Source: Caulobacteraceae bacterium
Lineage (GTDB): Bacteria; Pseudomonadota; Alphaproteobacteria; Caulobacterales; Caulobacteraceae
Assembly: GCA_947476555.1 (NCBI GenBank)
Contig: CANJRI010000009.1
Span: 1 to 61,556 of the forward strand
Length of the DNA stretch: 61,556 bases
Direction: 5' to 3'
Below, piece by piece: positions 24,221 to 32,679 of this stretch. The number at the start of each line of letters is the position of its first letter. The stretch's first letter is position 1. The translations under genes were made by a program, and so were the position numbers. The notes beneath the pieces are model-generated. The model made no database searches, had not been told where the DNA came from, and saw only the letters and a program-made list of their open reading frames with translations.

Positions 24221-24433
24221 ATGGCCAAGCTGTTCGACACCGTGATGCGCATCGCCTCCACCCTGCTGGGCGCCCTGATGGTCTGCGTCGGCGGGGTGTG
24301 GATCCTGCAGGGGCTGAACATCGCCTTCCTGAACAGCTTCATGGCCGGCGACATCACCTGGACGTTCTGGGGCCTGCTGCTGGCGGCGGTCGGGGTGGGC
24401 CAGGCGGTCTGGTCGATCCGGCGGCGCGCCTAG
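24221..24433 (+). CDS. Small two-span membrane protein
   Basis: A 70-residue protein with two hydrophobic segments (about 12-33 and 47-65) and a basic C-terminus (SIRRRA), suggesting an inner-membrane hairpin. It follows vsr by nine bases and is probably in the same transcript. No family assigned; the form is common among alphaproteobacterial hypothetical membrane proteins. Confidence 0.7.
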   Translation: MAKLFDTVMRIASTLLGALMVCVGGVWILQGLNIAFLNSFMAGDITWTFWGLLLAAVGVGQAVWSIRRRA

Positions 24434-24436
24434 GGC

Positions 24437-24994
24437 CTACCCGCCAAACAGCCGCTGGAGCCATCCGACTCGAGCTCCCCGCGATAGGCTCACGTCGACG
24501 AACAGCACCTCGCCCGGCGGGTCCTCTCCCAAACGGTAGCCACAGATCGCCTGCGCGAGACGGGGCGGGATATCGAAGATGTGGTCGACGGCCTCCACCT
24601 CCTTCGCCTGCCCGGCGAAGAGCTCCTCGCGGATGGCCGCGAACGGAGGCGGGGGTTCGCCGACGACCTCGACACGCCGTTCCGGGTCCAACTCGCCGTC
24701 ACGGAACACACGCCAGACCTCGACGCCTCCAATGTAGCCGCGCGCTTCGGAGCACATGACGTGCTCATCTTCCCCGCAGCAAACGACCTCCCCCAGCGGG
24801 GCGAGGGTGGGCCCCCAAGTCTTGAAGGCCAGGTCGTAGTCGTCGGCGACAAAAAGGACCCAGCCGCCCGGAAGTTCACCCATCTCAATCCGCCGACGGG
24901 AACGCTCATCGCCGCCGACCCTCAGGCCCAGGCGTTCGAGCGCTGCTTCCGCAGTGCATCCGCGCACGGCGGCCCAGGAATCCGAAAATCCCAT
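24437..24994 (-). CDS. Hypothetical protein
   Basis: A 185-residue cytosolic protein without a signal peptide. Visible stretches include ELPGGWVLFVADDYDLAFKTW, EVVCCGEDEHVMCSEARGY and a C-terminal WLQRLFGG. The alternating hydrophobic and acidic pattern resembles small immunity or SMI1-like proteins, but no signature is certain. It stands alone, convergent with the small membrane protein and divergent from nothing close. It lies right after the methylase-vsr segment, so it could be accessory DNA; base composition by eye is a little less GC-rich than its neighbours. Confidence 0.65.
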   Translation of the reverse strand: MGFSDSWAAVRGCTAEAALERLGLRVGGDERSRRRIEMGELPGGWVLFVADDYDLAFKTWGPTLAPLGEVVCCGEDEHVMCSEARGYIGGVEVWRVFRDGELDPERRVEVVGEPPPPFAAIREELFAGQAKEVEAVDHIFDIPPRLAQAICGYRLGEDPPGEVLFVDVSLSRGARVGWLQRLFGG

Positions 24995-25063
24995 CGACGT
25001 CCTCCCTCTGACGCGAGCTTCACCTTAGCCGCAGTCGACGATGCGTCAAGAACAAATAGGGAA

Positions 25064-25522
25064 CTAACTCTCCTCCACCACTACCTCGGTCTTCACCGAG
25101 TTGGCGATGTAGCATTCCTCGTGGGCGAGGTGGTGCAACTGGTCGCGCTGCGAGCGGGGTGGCGGATCGCCGGCCCAGGCGATCTGGGGCCGCAGGGTGA
25201 CGCGGGTCACGGCCAGCCGGCCCTCGGCGTTCTGCTCCATCACACCCACGGCGTCGTCCCGGTAGCGCAGGACGACGAAGCCCGCTTTCCGCGCCTCGTG
25301 CAGGAAGGTCAGCATGTGGCAGGCGCTGAGCGAGCCCACCAGCATCTGCTCGGGGTCCACCGCGCCGGCGACGGCATATTTGTTGCCAACCACGTGCGGC
25401 GACGCCGTGCCCGGAAACTCCCGGCCCTCGAAATTCAGCACGTGCCCGCGGCTGTAGCGGCCGGCTGCGAAGTCCTCGCCTTCCTTAAGACTCCAGGCGA
25501 CGGAGGCCCGGTAGGCGGCCAT
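25064..25522 (-). CDS. OsmC family peroxiredoxin-like protein
   Basis: A 152-residue OsmC-type protein that reduces organic hydroperoxides with paired cysteines. The first active cysteine is in VGSLSACHMLTFL (about residue 77), the second in HEECYIANSVKTEV (about 137). Its ATG overlaps the stop of the acyl-CoA dehydrogenase gene (ATGA), so the two are translated from one transcript. The link suggests removal of lipid-derived peroxides, but that is inference. Confidence 0.88.
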   Translation of the reverse strand: MAAYRASVAWSLKEGEDFAAGRYSRGHVLNFEGREFPGTASPHVVGNKYAVAGAVDPEQMLVGSLSACHMLTFLHEARKAGFVVLRYRDDAVGVMEQNAEGRLAVTRVTLRPQIAWAGDPPPRSQRDQLHHLAHEECYIANSVKTEVVVEES

Positions 25523-27309
25523 CAGAAGTCGTCGGCCGCCAGCGCCATCATCGAGGCGGAGCCGGTCTTCAGCTTGGCCAGGTGCGCGGCGGTCTCCGGC
25601 AGCACCCGGTCCAGGTAGTAGCGGCCCACGGTCAGCTTGTTGGCGTAGATCGGATCGGTCTCGCCGGCGGCGATCTTCTCGTTCGCCGTCTGGGCCATCA
25701 TCGCCCACATGTAGGCCAGCGCCGTCAGGCCGAAGAGCTGCAGATAGTCGGTGGAGGCGGCGCCGGCGTTGTCCGGATTGGCCATGCCGTTCTGCATCAG
25801 CCACATGGTGGCCTCCTGCAGCTGGCCCTTGGCCGTGGAGAGGCCGTCGACGAACGGCTTCAGGCCCTCGTCGCCCGCGTTGGCGGAGATAAAACCGTCC
25901 AGTTCCCCGAAGAACGTCGAGATCGCCCGCCCGCCCTCGGCCGGCAGCTTGCGGCCCACCAGGTCCAGGGCCTGGATGCCGTTGGTGCCCTCGTAGATCA
26001 GGGCGATCCGGCAGTCGCGCAGATACTGGCTGACCGGGAAATGCTCGGTGAAGCCCGAGCCGCCGTGCACCTGCATGGCGTCGGAACAGACCTGGAAGCC
26101 GCGGTCGGTCAGGAAGCCCTTCAGCACGGGGGTCATCAGGGCCATGTAGTCGCGGCCCTTCTGGCGCGTGGCCTCGTCAGGGGCGCCCGCCGCCAGGTCG
26201 CCGTGCAGGGCGGTCCAGACCATGAAGGCCCGGCCCCCCTCAATGATCGCCCGGCTGGTCATCAGCATCCGCCGCACGTCGGGGTGGACGATGATCGGGT
26301 CGGCCGGCCCGTCGGGGTTCTTGGGGCCGGTCAGCGAGCGGCCCTGCAGCCGCTCCTTGGCGAATTCGGCGGCGGCCTGGTAGGCGGCCTCCGCCTGGCC
26401 CAGGCCCTGCATCCCCACGCCTAGCCGCGCCTCGTTCATCATCACGAACATCAGGGCCAGGCCCTTGCCCTCCTCGCCCACCAGCCAGCCCTTGCTCTCC
26501 TCGTGGCTGATCACGCAGGTGGAGTTGCCGTGGATGCCCATCTTCTCTTCCAGGCTCAGGCAATTGACCGAGTTGCGCTCGCCGGGATTCCCATCCGCGT
26601 CGGGCAGGTACTTCGGCACGACGAACAGGCTGATGCCCTTGGTGCCGGCGGGCGCGCCCTCGATGCGGGCGATCACCAGGTGGATGATGTTCTCGGTCAG
26701 GTCCTGTTCGCCGCCGCTGATCCAGATCTTCTGCCCGCTCAGCCGGTAGGAGCCGTCGGCTTGCGGGACCGCCTTGGTGCGCAGGAGACCCAGGTCCGTG
26801 CCGCAGTGCGGCTCGGTCAGGTTCATGGTCCCGCCCCACTGGCAGGCCGCCATCTTGGGCAAGTAGAGGGCCTTCTGCTCGTCCGACCCGCCGTGCCGCA
26901 GGGCCGCGTAGGCGCCGTGCGTCAGGCCGGGATACATGGAGAAGGCCATGTTGGCGGCTGACGACATCTCCGAGTAGCCGAGGCTCACCACCCGCGGCAG
27001 GCCCTGGCCGCCGAAATCCGGATCGGCCGAGAGCAGCGGCCAGCCGGCCTCCACCATCTTGTCCCAGGCGCCCTTGAAGCCGGTGGGGGTCTTCACGCTG
27101 AAGTCCGGGCTCCACGCGCAGCCCTCCTTGTCCCCGACGCCATTGAGCGGCGCCAGCACCTCGGCGGTGAACTTGCCCGCCTCCTCCAGGATCTGCTCGA
27201 CCACGTCCATCGAGGCGTCGGCGAAGGCGAGAAGGTTGGCGTACTTCTCGATCTGCAGGACGTCGCGCAGCAGGAAGACGTAGTCGCGGACGGGGGGCTG
27301 GTAGGTCAT
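25522..27309 (-). CDS. Acyl-CoA dehydrogenase (long, DmdC-like type)
   Basis: A 595-residue FAD enzyme of fatty-acid or acyl-CoA oxidation. It has the FAD/substrate motif MNLTEPHCGTDLG (about 162-174), SGQKIWISGG, and the DGFQ-like region near the end of the catalytic domain. The catalytic glutamate lies in IYEGTNGIQALDLVGRK (about residue 428). About 140 residues beyond it form the extra C-terminal domain seen in the 590-600 residue subgroup. Overlaps the OsmC gene downstream. The substrate cannot be inferred. Confidence 0.92.
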   Translation of the reverse strand: MTYQPPVRDYVFLLRDVLQIEKYANLLAFADASMDVVEQILEEAGKFTAEVLAPLNGVGDKEGCAWSPDFSVKTPTGFKGAWDKMVEAGWPLLSADPDFGGQGLPRVVSLGYSEMSSAANMAFSMYPGLTHGAYAALRHGGSDEQKALYLPKMAACQWGGTMNLTEPHCGTDLGLLRTKAVPQADGSYRLSGQKIWISGGEQDLTENIIHLVIARIEGAPAGTKGISLFVVPKYLPDADGNPGERNSVNCLSLEEKMGIHGNSTCVISHEESKGWLVGEEGKGLALMFVMMNEARLGVGMQGLGQAEAAYQAAAEFAKERLQGRSLTGPKNPDGPADPIIVHPDVRRMLMTSRAIIEGGRAFMVWTALHGDLAAGAPDEATRQKGRDYMALMTPVLKGFLTDRGFQVCSDAMQVHGGSGFTEHFPVSQYLRDCRIALIYEGTNGIQALDLVGRKLPAEGGRAISTFFGELDGFISANAGDEGLKPFVDGLSTAKGQLQEATMWLMQNGMANPDNAGAASTDYLQLFGLTALAYMWAMMAQTANEKIAAGETDPIYANKLTVGRYYLDRVLPETAAHLAKLKTGSASMMALAADDF

Positions 27310-27375
27310 GCGCGCTCCGCTGTGGCGGGTGACGTTTGCGCCGAGCCTAGCAGCATTCGCCCGCCGCAGAAGTCC

Positions 27376-29043
27376 CTAGGCGGCCAGCTTCCCCGCCAGC
27401 GCCCGGTCGATGAGATCCAGGGTCCGCTCGACCCCGAAGATCGCCACGAAGGAGCCGAACCTGGGCCCCTGGCTCTGGCCCAGCAGCACCTCGTAGAGCG
27501 CCCCGAACCAGGCCCTGAGCGGCTCGAACCCGCCGGCCTTGCCGGCCTCGAACACCTCGTTCTGGATCGCCTCGGCGTCGGCCCCGGCGGGCAGCGCCTT
27601 CAGCCGCGCGGCCAGGTCCAGCATCGCCGCGCGCTCGCGATCGTCGGGGCTGCGGAACGACTTCGAGGGCCGCACGAAGTCCTCGTAATAGTTGATCGCG
27701 TAGCCCGCGAGCTTGTCGAGCAGGGGCTCGCTCTGCGGTGTCGCGCCGGGGATGTACCGCGACAGGAACCCCCAGAGGATTTCCTTGGTCGAGGCGTCGG
27801 CCGCCGAGACCAGGTTGAGCAGCAGCGAGAAGCTGACAGGCGAGCCCTTGGCCGGCGGCGCGCCGCCGTGCACGTGCCAGGCGGGATTGTCCAGCGGCGG
27901 CTTGTCGGCCCGGTGGAGGGCGTCCAGGTGCGACAGGTACTCGTCCGTCGCCTTGGGGATGACGTCGAAATAGAGCCGCTTGGCCGACTTCGGGCTCTGG
28001 AACATGTAGTAGGTGAGGCTCTCCGGCGTGCCGTAGCGCAGCCACTCCTCCATGGTCAGGCCGTTGCCCTTGGACTTGGAGATCTTCTGGTTGTTCTCGT
28101 CCATGAACAGCTCGAAGTGGAACGCCTCCGGTGGCGTGCCGCCCAGCGCCTGGCAGACGCGGTTCGACACGCGCACGCTGTCCACCAGGTCCTTGCCCGA
28201 CGCCTCGAAATCCACCTCCAGCGCGGTCCACCGGGCCGCCCAGTCCGGCCTCCACTGGAGCTTCACGTGGCCGCCGGTGACGGGAACTTCGGTCAGGGTC
28301 CCGTCCTCGTCGGCGAAGGTGATCGTGCCCTTGTCGACGTTGCGCTCGAGGGTCGGCGCCTGCAGCACCTTGCCGGTCTTCGGGCTGATCGGCAGGAACG
28401 GCGAATAGGTCGCTCGCCGTTCCTCCCCCAGGGTCGGCAGCATGATCGCCTGGATCTTGTCGAACCGCTCCAGCACCTGCAGCAGCACCGCGTCGAACCG
28501 GCCGGACTTGTAGCAATCCGTGGACGACATGAACTCGTAGTCGAACCCGAAGCCGTCGAGGAAGGCCCGCAGCCGGGCGTTGTTGTGGGCCCCGAAGCTC
28601 TCGTGCTCGCCGAACGGATCGCGCACCTGGGTGACCGGCTTGTCGCGGTCCTCCTCCAGCATCTCGCGGTTCGGCACGTTGTCCGGAATCTTCCGCAGCC
28701 CGTCCATATCGTCGGAGAAGACGATCAGCTTCGAGGGGATGGCGTCCTCGGTCAGCGCCCGGAAGGCGTTGCGCACGATGGTCGGCCGCGCGGCCTCGCC
28801 GAACGTGCCCATGTGCGGCAGGCCCGAAGCGCCGAACCCGCACTGGAAGACCACGGGCTTGGAAACCAGGTTCGGCAGGGCGGCTGCCGCCTCGCGGAAC
28901 TTGCCCTCGGCGAACAGCGCCGCCGCCAGATCCCGCTCGCCATCGGTTAACCGCAGCCGGCAGATGCGGTCCAGCAGCAGCCGCGCCTGCTCGAACGGCC
29001 AGCTCTTCGCCTCGCGGGCCTGGTGGGAGAGACCTTGCAACAT
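27376..29043 (-). CDS. lysS: Lysyl-tRNA synthetase, class I
   Basis: A 555-residue class I LysRS (archaeal type), common in alphaproteobacteria. The HIGH-like motif is ASGLPHMGTFGEAARP (about 57-72) and the KMSKS motif is NQKISKSKGNGLT (about 293-305). Other family segments are SDDMDGLRKIPDNVPN, STDCYKSGRFD and ILWGFLSRYIPG. The start is the ATG at 29043 (MLQGLSHQAREAK); the frame is open upstream but lacks similarity. It is a single-gene unit divergent from the TrhA-like gene. No class II lysS was seen in the window. Confidence 0.93.
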   Translation of the reverse strand: MLQGLSHQAREAKSWPFEQARLLLDRICRLRLTDGERDLAAALFAEGKFREAAAALPNLVSKPVVFQCGFGASGLPHMGTFGEAARPTIVRNAFRALTEDAIPSKLIVFSDDMDGLRKIPDNVPNREMLEEDRDKPVTQVRDPFGEHESFGAHNNARLRAFLDGFGFDYEFMSSTDCYKSGRFDAVLLQVLERFDKIQAIMLPTLGEERRATYSPFLPISPKTGKVLQAPTLERNVDKGTITFADEDGTLTEVPVTGGHVKLQWRPDWAARWTALEVDFEASGKDLVDSVRVSNRVCQALGGTPPEAFHFELFMDENNQKISKSKGNGLTMEEWLRYGTPESLTYYMFQSPKSAKRLYFDVIPKATDEYLSHLDALHRADKPPLDNPAWHVHGGAPPAKGSPVSFSLLLNLVSAADASTKEILWGFLSRYIPGATPQSEPLLDKLAGYAINYYEDFVRPSKSFRSPDDRERAAMLDLAARLKALPAGADAEAIQNEVFEAGKAGGFEPLRAWFGALYEVLLGQSQGPRFGSFVAIFGVERTLDLIDRALAGKLAA

Positions 29044-29161
29044 GGGGGCGGGCCTAGCCTTCTCGACCGTAAGGCTCAAGCGCTTTCCCCATGGCCGACG
29101 ATTACCGCGGCAGATTTGGAACTGAGCGCCCAGCTCGGAAATTGTGAGGGCCGGAGCCCTC

Positions 29162-29860
29162 ATGCCGACCAGCGTCCCACACGACTTCGACATCCCCGAC
29201 GAATACAAGGTGGAGCACTACCCGAGCCTCGCGGAGCGCAGGGCCGACTGGTGGATCCATACGTTAGCGATCGCTGCGGCTGCTGTTGGCGCCGTGATCC
29301 TGGTGGCCGCGGCCATCACTCAGGATCGTCCGGGCGCGATCATCGGCTCGACGCTCTACGGCGCCGCCCTGATCTCCATGCTGGCGTTTTCGGCGGTCTA
29401 CAATTTCAGCCGCATCTCGCCCCTGCGCCCGTTCCTCAGGCGATTGGATGAAGCCGGGATTTTCCTGATGATCGCCGGTTCCTATACGCCTTTCGCCACT
29501 CAGACCCTGGAGGGAACGTCAGCGTTGGTGACAACCGGCCTGATCTGGGGGCTCGCGGTCGCCGGCATCATCGGCAAGCTGGCGCTGCCGCACCTGAGCG
29601 AGCGCTTCTGGACGGGGGTCTACATCCTGTTCGGCTGGGTGGCGGTGCTCGCCCTTCTGCCGATTAGCCAAGACCTTCCATTCTCGGCACTGGCGCTGCT
29701 CGTGGCGGGCGGCCTTGTCTACACCACGGGTTGCTGGGTGTTCCTGAACGCCTCGATGCCCTTCCGCAGGGCCGTCTGGCACGGGTTCGTGTGCCTGGGC
29801 GCGGGGTTGCACTACCTGGCCATAGCGTTTGGGGTGCTTGGGCAGGCCGCGGTCGCCTAA
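29162..29860 (+). CDS. TrhA/hemolysin III family membrane protein
   Basis: A 232-residue protein with seven predicted spans, of the PAQR-related hemolysin III family. Diagnostic segments are EHYPSLAERRADWWIHTLA, the SAVYNFSRISP loop, RRLDEAGIFLMIAGSYTPF (about 89-107), and the final HxxxHxxx-like WHGFVCLGAGLHYLAIAF, with the histidines that bind metal in this family. TrhA is linked to control of membrane energetics and fluidity. ATG at 29162 has GGAG upstream at good spacing; a GTG at 29144 is possible. Confidence 0.85.
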   Translation: MPTSVPHDFDIPDEYKVEHYPSLAERRADWWIHTLAIAAAAVGAVILVAAAITQDRPGAIIGSTLYGAALISMLAFSAVYNFSRISPLRPFLRRLDEAGIFLMIAGSYTPFATQTLEGTSALVTTGLIWGLAVAGIIGKLALPHLSERFWTGVYILFGWVAVLALLPISQDLPFSALALLVAGGLVYTTGCWVFLNASMPFRRAVWHGFVCLGAGLHYLAIAFGVLGQAAVA

Positions 29861-30066
29861 GGCGGGCCACCACCCTTTTCCTCGGCGATTTCCCCGTCCA
29901 TGGCCAGGTCCGGATGCCGTTCGATGAGCGCCACCCGCTCGCGCGCCAGGTCTTCCCAGTTGGTCGCCATGGTGAGGATCTGTTCCCGCTGCGAACCCGG
30001 CGGCATGCCGGCCGCCAGGGCGTGGCATTCCCGGGCGTGGGCGCGATACTCGGAGGCTTTCTTCAT
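29857..30066 (-). CDS. Small conserved hypothetical protein
   Basis: A 69-residue, highly helical soluble protein starting MKKASEYRAHARECHALAAG. This kind of start (KASEYRxHAxECRxLA) recurs in many short alphaproteobacterial proteins of unknown function. The ATG overlaps the stop of the GAF-domain gene upstream (ATGA), so it is translated with that gene. The C-terminus is acidic then glycine-rich. It ends four bases into the convergent TrhA-like gene. Confidence 0.75.
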   Translation of the reverse strand: MKKASEYRAHARECHALAAGMPPGSQREQILTMATNWEDLARERVALIERHPDLAMDGEIAEEKGGGPP

Positions 30067-30641
30067 CAGGCCCTCGGTGTGATTTTCCTTTGGCGTTGGA
30101 TCGCGGCCGCCGCGCTGCGCGACACCAGGTTAATGGCGTCGAGTTCGTCCCGCGTCGGGCTGCGAGGCGTGCGGTGATAGACGGCGAAGGTGCCCAGCAG
30201 CTTGCCATCCGCGCCCTCGATGGGGGTCGACCAGCAGGCCCGCAGGCCGTGCTCGGCAGCCAGGTCCTTGAAGTTCGCCCACAGCGGATCGCCGGCGATA
30301 TCGGTGACATAGACCGGGTGGCCGAGGTATGCGGCGGTGCCGCACGAGCCAACCTTGGGGCCGATCTCAACGCCGTGGATGGCGGCGTTGTAGGCCTGCG
30401 GCAGGCTGGGCGCCGCACCGTGCAGCAGGTGCGTGCCGTCCGGGTCCAGCAGCAGGATCGAGGTCAGGGTGTCATCGCCGCTGACCGCCTCGACCGCCCG
30501 CAGGAGCCCGTCGAGGATCTCGCTCAGCGGGGCTCCGGCGGCGATCTGCTCCAGCGCCTCCCTGTCCCGCTCGACGAGCGAGGTCTGCAGTCTCTGACTT
30601 AGGGCGGTGTGCACAGCGGTTCCTTGGTTGGGAGGGGACAT
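30066..30641 (-). CDS. GAF domain protein
   Basis: A 191-residue sensor-type protein. A GAF domain occupies about residues 30-180: a helical REALEQIAAGAPLSEILDGL, the core SILLLDPDGTHL, and VGSCGTAAYLGHPVYVTDIA, then LRACWSTPIEGADGKLLGTF. The conserved GSCG and the WSTPI strand are typical of GAF modules in histidine kinases, here without output domain. The coupled 69-residue protein downstream could be its partner. Possible ligands or redox signals cannot be told from the sequence. Confidence 0.82.
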   Translation of the reverse strand: MSPPNQGTAVHTALSQRLQTSLVERDREALEQIAAGAPLSEILDGLLRAVEAVSGDDTLTSILLLDPDGTHLLHGAAPSLPQAYNAAIHGVEIGPKVGSCGTAAYLGHPVYVTDIAGDPLWANFKDLAAEHGLRACWSTPIEGADGKLLGTFAVYHRTPRSPTRDELDAINLVSRSAAAAIQRQRKITPRA

Positions 30642-30706
30642 TACGCGCCACCCCGCTCTGCGCACTTACAATCGTTGGTTTCCGGCGCGAACAGGCGCCG
30701 CGGCGA

Positions 30707-31708
30707 TCAGGCCTCCTGGATCGCCGAGAGCTTCCAGTCGTCGCCGGCGCGCCGCACGAAGGTCCAGAGCTCGGTGGTTTCGGTAGGGCTGTCGGGATCG
30801 CCCTCCAGCACCGCGCCGGACTGCCGCTCCCGCATCACGTCGATACTCTCGTAGCGCAGGGCCGCGGTCGCATAGTCGGCGCCCGCCTCCCGCCACGCCT
30901 CGGCCACGTCGGCTTGCAGGAGCCTGGTCCCGCTGACCTGGTTGCGGCGGCCCTGGACGGCGTTCTGGCTGAGCTCTTCCGAGAGGAAGGACATTATCTC
31001 CGGCGTGGTCCGCTCGCGCAGGGCGCCGTAATCCTCGCGCCCGAAGGCGTCCTGGATTTCGCCGAGCAGCCGCTCGAAGGTGTCCCGGTCGGACTGCATG
31101 AGGCCGATGTCGTGCGAGGCTTCCGGCTGGGGCTCGTAGGCCGGCGGCGGAGCCTCCCGGGCCTGGAACCCGCCCGACGCCCGCGCCGGGCCGGAGTCGA
31201 AACCGCCGCCATGGGGGACATAGGCGGCGCGCGCGGGGCCTGCCGCCGCGCCGGCGAACGCCGCGCCCGCCCGGCGCCGGCGAAGCAGCGCCGTCACCAG
31301 CCAGATCCCGCCGCCGATCAGGGCGACCTGCATCAGGGTGTTGGCCAGGCCCGCGCCCATGCCGCCAAATCCGTTGCCCAGCATCATGCCGATCAGCCCG
31401 CCGGCCACCAAGCCGCCGAGCAGGCCGCCGCCCATGCCGCCGAGGAACCCGCCGCGTCGCGCGGGCTGGCCGGCCGCCGTCGCCGCCGCCGGGGCGGGCT
31501 GCGTGGCCTTGGGCGGCTGGGTCATGCTGCGCTGGACCGGCGCGGTCTGCTGGGGCGCCGTGCGGGTCGGAGGCGGCGCCTGGTAGGTCCGCATGCCGCG
31601 GCTGCCGAAGCTGCCCCCGCGTCGGGCGTCCGCCGGCCCGGAGGCCATCAGGGCGAGGACCAGGCTGACGCCCAGGACAGAGGTGAGTTTGGCGCCGGCG
31701 CGTTTCAT
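30707..31708 (-). CDS. Tim44-domain membrane protein
   Basis: A 333-residue protein. Signal peptide or anchor about 1-28, then an Arg/Pro/Thr-rich segment (about 30-85), glycine-rich GGFLGGMGGGLLGGLVAGGLI and a second hydrophobic segment (TLMQVALIGGGIWLVTALL, about 123-141), an alanine-rich linker, and a C-terminal Tim44-like domain (about 200-333: FERLLGEIQDAFGREDYGALRE, then ELWTFVRRAGDDWKLSAIQ). Bacterial Tim44 proteins sit in the inner membrane; a role in membrane protein handling is suspected, not proven. Confidence 0.88.
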   Translation of the reverse strand: MKRAGAKLTSVLGVSLVLALMASGPADARRGGSFGSRGMRTYQAPPPTRTAPQQTAPVQRSMTQPPKATQPAPAAATAAGQPARRGGFLGGMGGGLLGGLVAGGLIGMMLGNGFGGMGAGLANTLMQVALIGGGIWLVTALLRRRRAGAAFAGAAAGPARAAYVPHGGGFDSGPARASGGFQAREAPPPAYEPQPEASHDIGLMQSDRDTFERLLGEIQDAFGREDYGALRERTTPEIMSFLSEELSQNAVQGRRNQVSGTRLLQADVAEAWREAGADYATAALRYESIDVMRERQSGAVLEGDPDSPTETTELWTFVRRAGDDWKLSAIQEA

Positions 31709-31777
31709 GTGGGTCTCCCAGGCAGGGCTATGTAGGGACTCGCAGGCCTCCCGGACAGGGCGCCGACGCCGGTCTCC

Positions 31778-32188
31778 TCATACGCCCAGCAGGAAGTGCC
31801 CCCGCAGCGCCGCGATCGGCCGGCCGCGCTCATCCTGCCAGGCCTCCACGTGCACATTGGCCACCCGGCGGCCGATCTTGCGCAGTTCCGCCCGCGCGTA
31901 GGTGTCGACCGGCCGCCCGGGGCGCAGATATTCCACCGTCACCCCGATGGTCTTGGGGAACAGGCCGTGCGGCTCCACCAGGGCGAGCTGGGCCAGGGCG
32001 GTCATCTCCAGGAAGCCGCCGATGGCGCCGCCATGCAGGGCGGGGATGAAGGGGTTGCCCACCAGCTTCTCCTGGAACGGCATGATGGCGGTCATCTCGT
32101 CGCCGGCCACCTCGGCGCGCATGCCCAGGAACCGGACGTAGGGCGCCCGGGCCAGGAAATCCTCGAGGCTCTTCAGGGCCTCGCTCAT
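31778..32188 (-). CDS. PaaI-type thioesterase (second gene)
   Basis: A 136-residue hotdog-fold acyl-CoA thioesterase. The active-site region is NPFIPALHGGAIGGFLEMTA (about 46-65); a catalytic aspartate or glutamate usually follows the HGG motif by several residues. The central strand is TIGVTVEYLRPGRPVDTYAR. It overlaps the preceding hotdog gene by four bases (ATGA), and the two proteins probably form a hetero-oligomer or act on related substrates. The start at 32188 was chosen for the coupling. Confidence 0.85.
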   Translation of the reverse strand: MSEALKSLEDFLARAPYVRFLGMRAEVAGDEMTAIMPFQEKLVGNPFIPALHGGAIGGFLEMTALAQLALVEPHGLFPKTIGVTVEYLRPGRPVDTYARAELRKIGRRVANVHVEAWQDERGRPIAALRGHFLLGV

Positions 32189-32607
32189 TCGGCTTCCGTA
32201 CGCTTGACGAAGAACACCGCCTGGGCGGTAGCCACCAGGTCGTCCCGGTTCACGTCCCAGCATTCGGCCCGCACGAAGGCCACCTTGCGGGTCAGCTTGT
32301 AGCAGTGGGCCGCCGCGACGATCCCGGCCTTTGGGGCGGCGGGGCGCATGTAGTCGATGCGCAGGTCGAGGGTGGCGGTGCTGGCCAGCTCGGTGATGCA
32401 GGACATGACCGCGGCGCCGCAGCAGTGGTCGAGCAGGGTGGTGACCACGCCGGAGGCGATCACCTGGGTGTCCGGATCGCCGACCAGGTCCTCGCGCCAG
32501 GGCGCGACCATTTCGGCCCGGCCGTCGCCGGCGCTGTTCAGGCCGAGGTCCAGGGCGCGGGCCTGGGCGGCCAGCATCATGCCCTGGGCGTAAGGAGGAG
32601 CGCTCAT
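32185..32607 (-). CDS. PaaI-type thioesterase (first gene)
   Basis: A 140-residue hotdog-fold protein paired with the next gene. Relevant stretches are VIASGVVTTLLDHCCGAAVMSC (about 49-70, with D62 as the likely catalytic acid) and TLDLRIDYMRPAAPKAGIVA. There is no HGG motif at the usual place (ASGVV instead), so it differs from its partner. Tandem PaaI-type genes often work on acyl-CoA waste; the substrate is unknown. It is divergent from the MBL exonuclease gene. Confidence 0.85.
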   Translation of the reverse strand: MSAPPYAQGMMLAAQARALDLGLNSAGDGRAEMVAPWREDLVGDPDTQVIASGVVTTLLDHCCGAAVMSCITELASTATLDLRIDYMRPAAPKAGIVAAAHCYKLTRKVAFVRAECWDVNRDDLVATAQAVFFVKRTEAE

Positions 32608-32679
32608 GACTCCCGGCTAGGCGTGAAGCCGCGCACGGTCAATGCGGAGCCTTCCGCGCGCCGCTACATTGAGCAGGCG

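Noticed and set aside
27322-28950. 542-codon frame antisense to lysS
   Set aside because: No domain pattern; class I LysRS with HMGT and KISKS motifs is clearly on the minus strand.
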